From positions 1 to 6,979 of the forward strand of contig DGEG01000037.1 in the NCBI GenBank assembly GCA_002385825.1: a stretch of DNA of 6,979 bases, written 5' to 3'. The DNA comes from Firmicutes bacterium UBA3932. GTDB taxonomy: Bacteria; Bacillota; Clostridia; Peptostreptococcales; Anaerovoracaceae. The notes under the pieces are model-generated. The model had not been told where the DNA came from. It worked only from the letters and a program-made list of their open reading frames with translations, and did no database searches. This document shows, one piece after another, positions 5,906 to 6,979 of this stretch. Numbering within the stretch: position 1 is the first letter of the stretch; each line of letters begins with the position of its first letter. The position numbers and the translations under genes were made by a program.

Positions 5906-5934
5906 ATTATAGTAAATCTTCTAACAAATTGCAA
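5906..5934 (-). promoter_or_regulatory. Predicted sigma-A promoter of the inositol operon
   Basis: On the - strand, TTGCAA (5934-5929) and a perfect TATAAT (5911-5906) are separated by exactly 17 bases. Transcription would begin near 5899 and give a leader of about 270 bases before the ino1 start codon. No comparable promoter is seen between the downstream terminator and ino1; the best alternative there, TTAACG with TAAGAT at 18 bases, is only 4/6 in each box. Confidence 0.7.
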
Positions 5935-5947
5935 GATATTTAGTAAA

Positions 5948-6022
5948 GAAATTATCAGAGGAGACAGTAAGGACGGTCCTTTTGGTTTTCATCTCAACGA
6001 AAATCAAAAAGGACCGTCCCCG
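5948..6022. repeat. Dispersed inverted-repeat element (copy 2), downstream of the ureohydrolase gene
   Basis: GGACGGTCCTTTTGGTTTTC (5971-5990) is followed by an 8-base loop and by the inverse arm at 5999-6019, giving a stem of about 20 bp with one mismatch and one bulged base. On the - strand the element begins GGGGACGGTCC, and its 6022-6000 segment matches copy 1 (1445-1467) at 18 of 23 positions. The adjoining stretch CTCCTCTGAT-AA-TTTCTT (- strand, down to 5948) resembles CCCCTCTGATTTCTT at 1377-1391 in copy 1. As an RNA hairpin it could protect the 3' end of the ureohydrolase message, but it has no U-run, so it is not a standard terminator. Confidence 0.65.
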
Positions 6023-6044
6023 GTGGTTTTCAAGTGTAAATAAT

Positions 6045-6959
6045 TTATTCACCCATCATTAAATACATGATATCTTGTGTAAGTGTTGCTGCTGCAATGG
6101 CGGTAATGTTGCTGGGATCCTTGTCGGGGAGTACTTCCACCATATCAGCTGCAACAACATTAATACCTCTGAGACCTTGCAATAATTTTCTTACGAAATC
6201 CGTGGAGGGACCTCCAATTACCGGTGTTCCCGTTCCCGGAGCTGCTGACGGATCGAGAGCATCTATATCAAACGATATGTAAACAGGCATATCCGCTACG
6301 ATCCTCTTTATTTCATCGGCTAAAGCCTTGTGCCCCATGTCGATGGCATCCATCGAATGTATGATATTGTATCCGCAGTCAGTCATCTCTGTTCTAATAA
6401 ACACCTGTACAGAATGAGCCGGATCGATACATCCTTCTTCCTGGAGATCATATGCGAAGTTCGCATGAGTCATGTTCCTTGTGCCGTCGGGATTGTCTTC
6501 GCTCCTTGTGCTGTCTTGGTGTGAATCAAAATGAATCAGAGCCAGTTTACCATGTTTTTCAGCAGCTGCTCGAATGGGCCCGTAAGGTATGGTGTGATCT
6601 CCACCCAGAGTCATCAATTTGCAGCCTGCATCGAGAATTTTTTTCGCGTGTTTGTATGAGTCTTCTATCATGAATGATGTAGCTTTAGTACCCGCCCAGT
6701 AGCCAACATCACCGTAATCAATAACCTTGGCAATGTCACTTAATTTATTTTTCCACGGATATTTAAAGCAACAGGCGATAAGACTCTGCTCTCTAATCGC
6801 TCTCGGGCCAAACCTTGCTCCCGGCCGAAATGTAACACCGTTGTCAAAAGGTACCCCCATAACAACTATGTCCGCATCCTCCACATCTTGAGTCATGGGT
6901 GCACGATTCCAGCTTAAAATGCCTGCATAATGCAAATGTTCCTGCATACGATATTCCAT
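6045..6959 (-). CDS. speB: Agmatinase / arginase-family ureohydrolase
   Basis: Manganese-dependent hydrolase of 304 residues, normal for the family, which removes urea from a guanidino compound. Agmatine to putrescine (polyamine synthesis) is the default reading. Metal-binding motifs are intact: GGDHT (119-123; H122), FDSHQDS (144-150; D145, H147, D149) and SFDIDALDPS (229-238; D231, D233). The loop after the second motif (STRSEDNPDGTRNMTHANF, 150-168) differs from the usual agmatinase HGTxFRR pattern, so aminopropylagmatine, guanidinobutyrate or guanidine are possible substrates. The start ATG 6959 has AAAGGAG (6978-6972) about 12 bases upstream, slightly long; Met5 lacks a better site. No spermidine synthase or arginine decarboxylase gene is visible because the window ends here. 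It points the same way as ino1 but is separated from it by 416 bases, a repeat and a promoter, so it is probably a separate transcription unit. Confidence 0.85.
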   Translation of the reverse strand: MEYRMQEHLHYAGILSWNRAPMTQDVEDADIVVMGVPFDNGVTFRPGARFGPRAIREQSLIACCFKYPWKNKLSDIAKVIDYGDVGYWAGTKATSFMIEDSYKHAKKILDAGCKLMTLGGDHTIPYGPIRAAAEKHGKLALIHFDSHQDSTRSEDNPDGTRNMTHANFAYDLQEEGCIDPAHSVQVFIRTEMTDCGYNIIHSMDAIDMGHKALADEIKRIVADMPVYISFDIDALDPSAAPGTGTPVIGGPSTDFVRKLLQGLRGINVVAADMVEVLPDKDPSNITAIAAATLTQDIMYLMMGE

Positions 6960-6979
6960 ATATAATACATTCTCCTTTC

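Overview
The window looks like a chromosomal segment of an anaerobic, low-to-moderate GC Firmicute of the Clostridia type. The evidence is strong AGGAGG-like ribosome binding sites, AT-rich intergenic DNA, sigma-A type promoters, and a DUF134 / MBL-fold / DUF364 gene set that I associate with strict anaerobes. No taxonomic marker gene is present, so this is an inference. It holds seven protein genes and no tRNA, rRNA, CRISPR array or transposase gene.

Left half (positions 1-3190, + strand): a four-gene co-directional cluster. It encodes a small DUF134 (UPF0251) helix-turn-helix regulator with a Cys/His-rich tail, an MBL-fold metallohydrolase, a DUF4213/DUF364 protein of the putative heavy-metal chelation family, and a PHP-domain phosphoesterase of the histidinol-phosphatase type. 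Upstream of the regulator, a good promoter has one copy of TGACATnTGTCr over its -35 box. A second copy lies exactly 40 bp downstream, just past the predicted transcription start, as expected for autoregulation. A repeat element with its own internal promoter separates the first two genes from the last two. The cluster ends in a bidirectional terminator.

Right half (3206-6959, - strand): an agmatinase-family ureohydrolase, a 416-bp non-coding gap, then a tightly coupled pair (TAATG overlap). The pair is myo-inositol-1-phosphate synthase and a fused CTP:inositol-1-phosphate cytidylyltransferase / CDP-alcohol phosphotransferase. In thermophiles this pair makes the phosphorylated precursor of di-myo-inositol phosphate (DIP), a compatible solute of hyperthermophiles. 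Finding it beside clostridial-looking genes suggests a thermophilic or salt-stressed anaerobe that makes DIP or a related inositol phosphodiester.

The most novel-looking part is the roughly 270-nt leader of the inositol operon. A near-consensus promoter (5906-5934) lies upstream of a strong intrinsic terminator (5744-5770). The terminator's 5' arm and loop are perfectly complementary over 11 bases to an upstream segment, which is itself complementary to a still earlier segment. This is the layout of a transcription attenuator or riboswitch, and I do not recognise it as any known class. Two copies of a GGGACnGTCC-type repeat, in opposite orientation, bracket the middle of the window.
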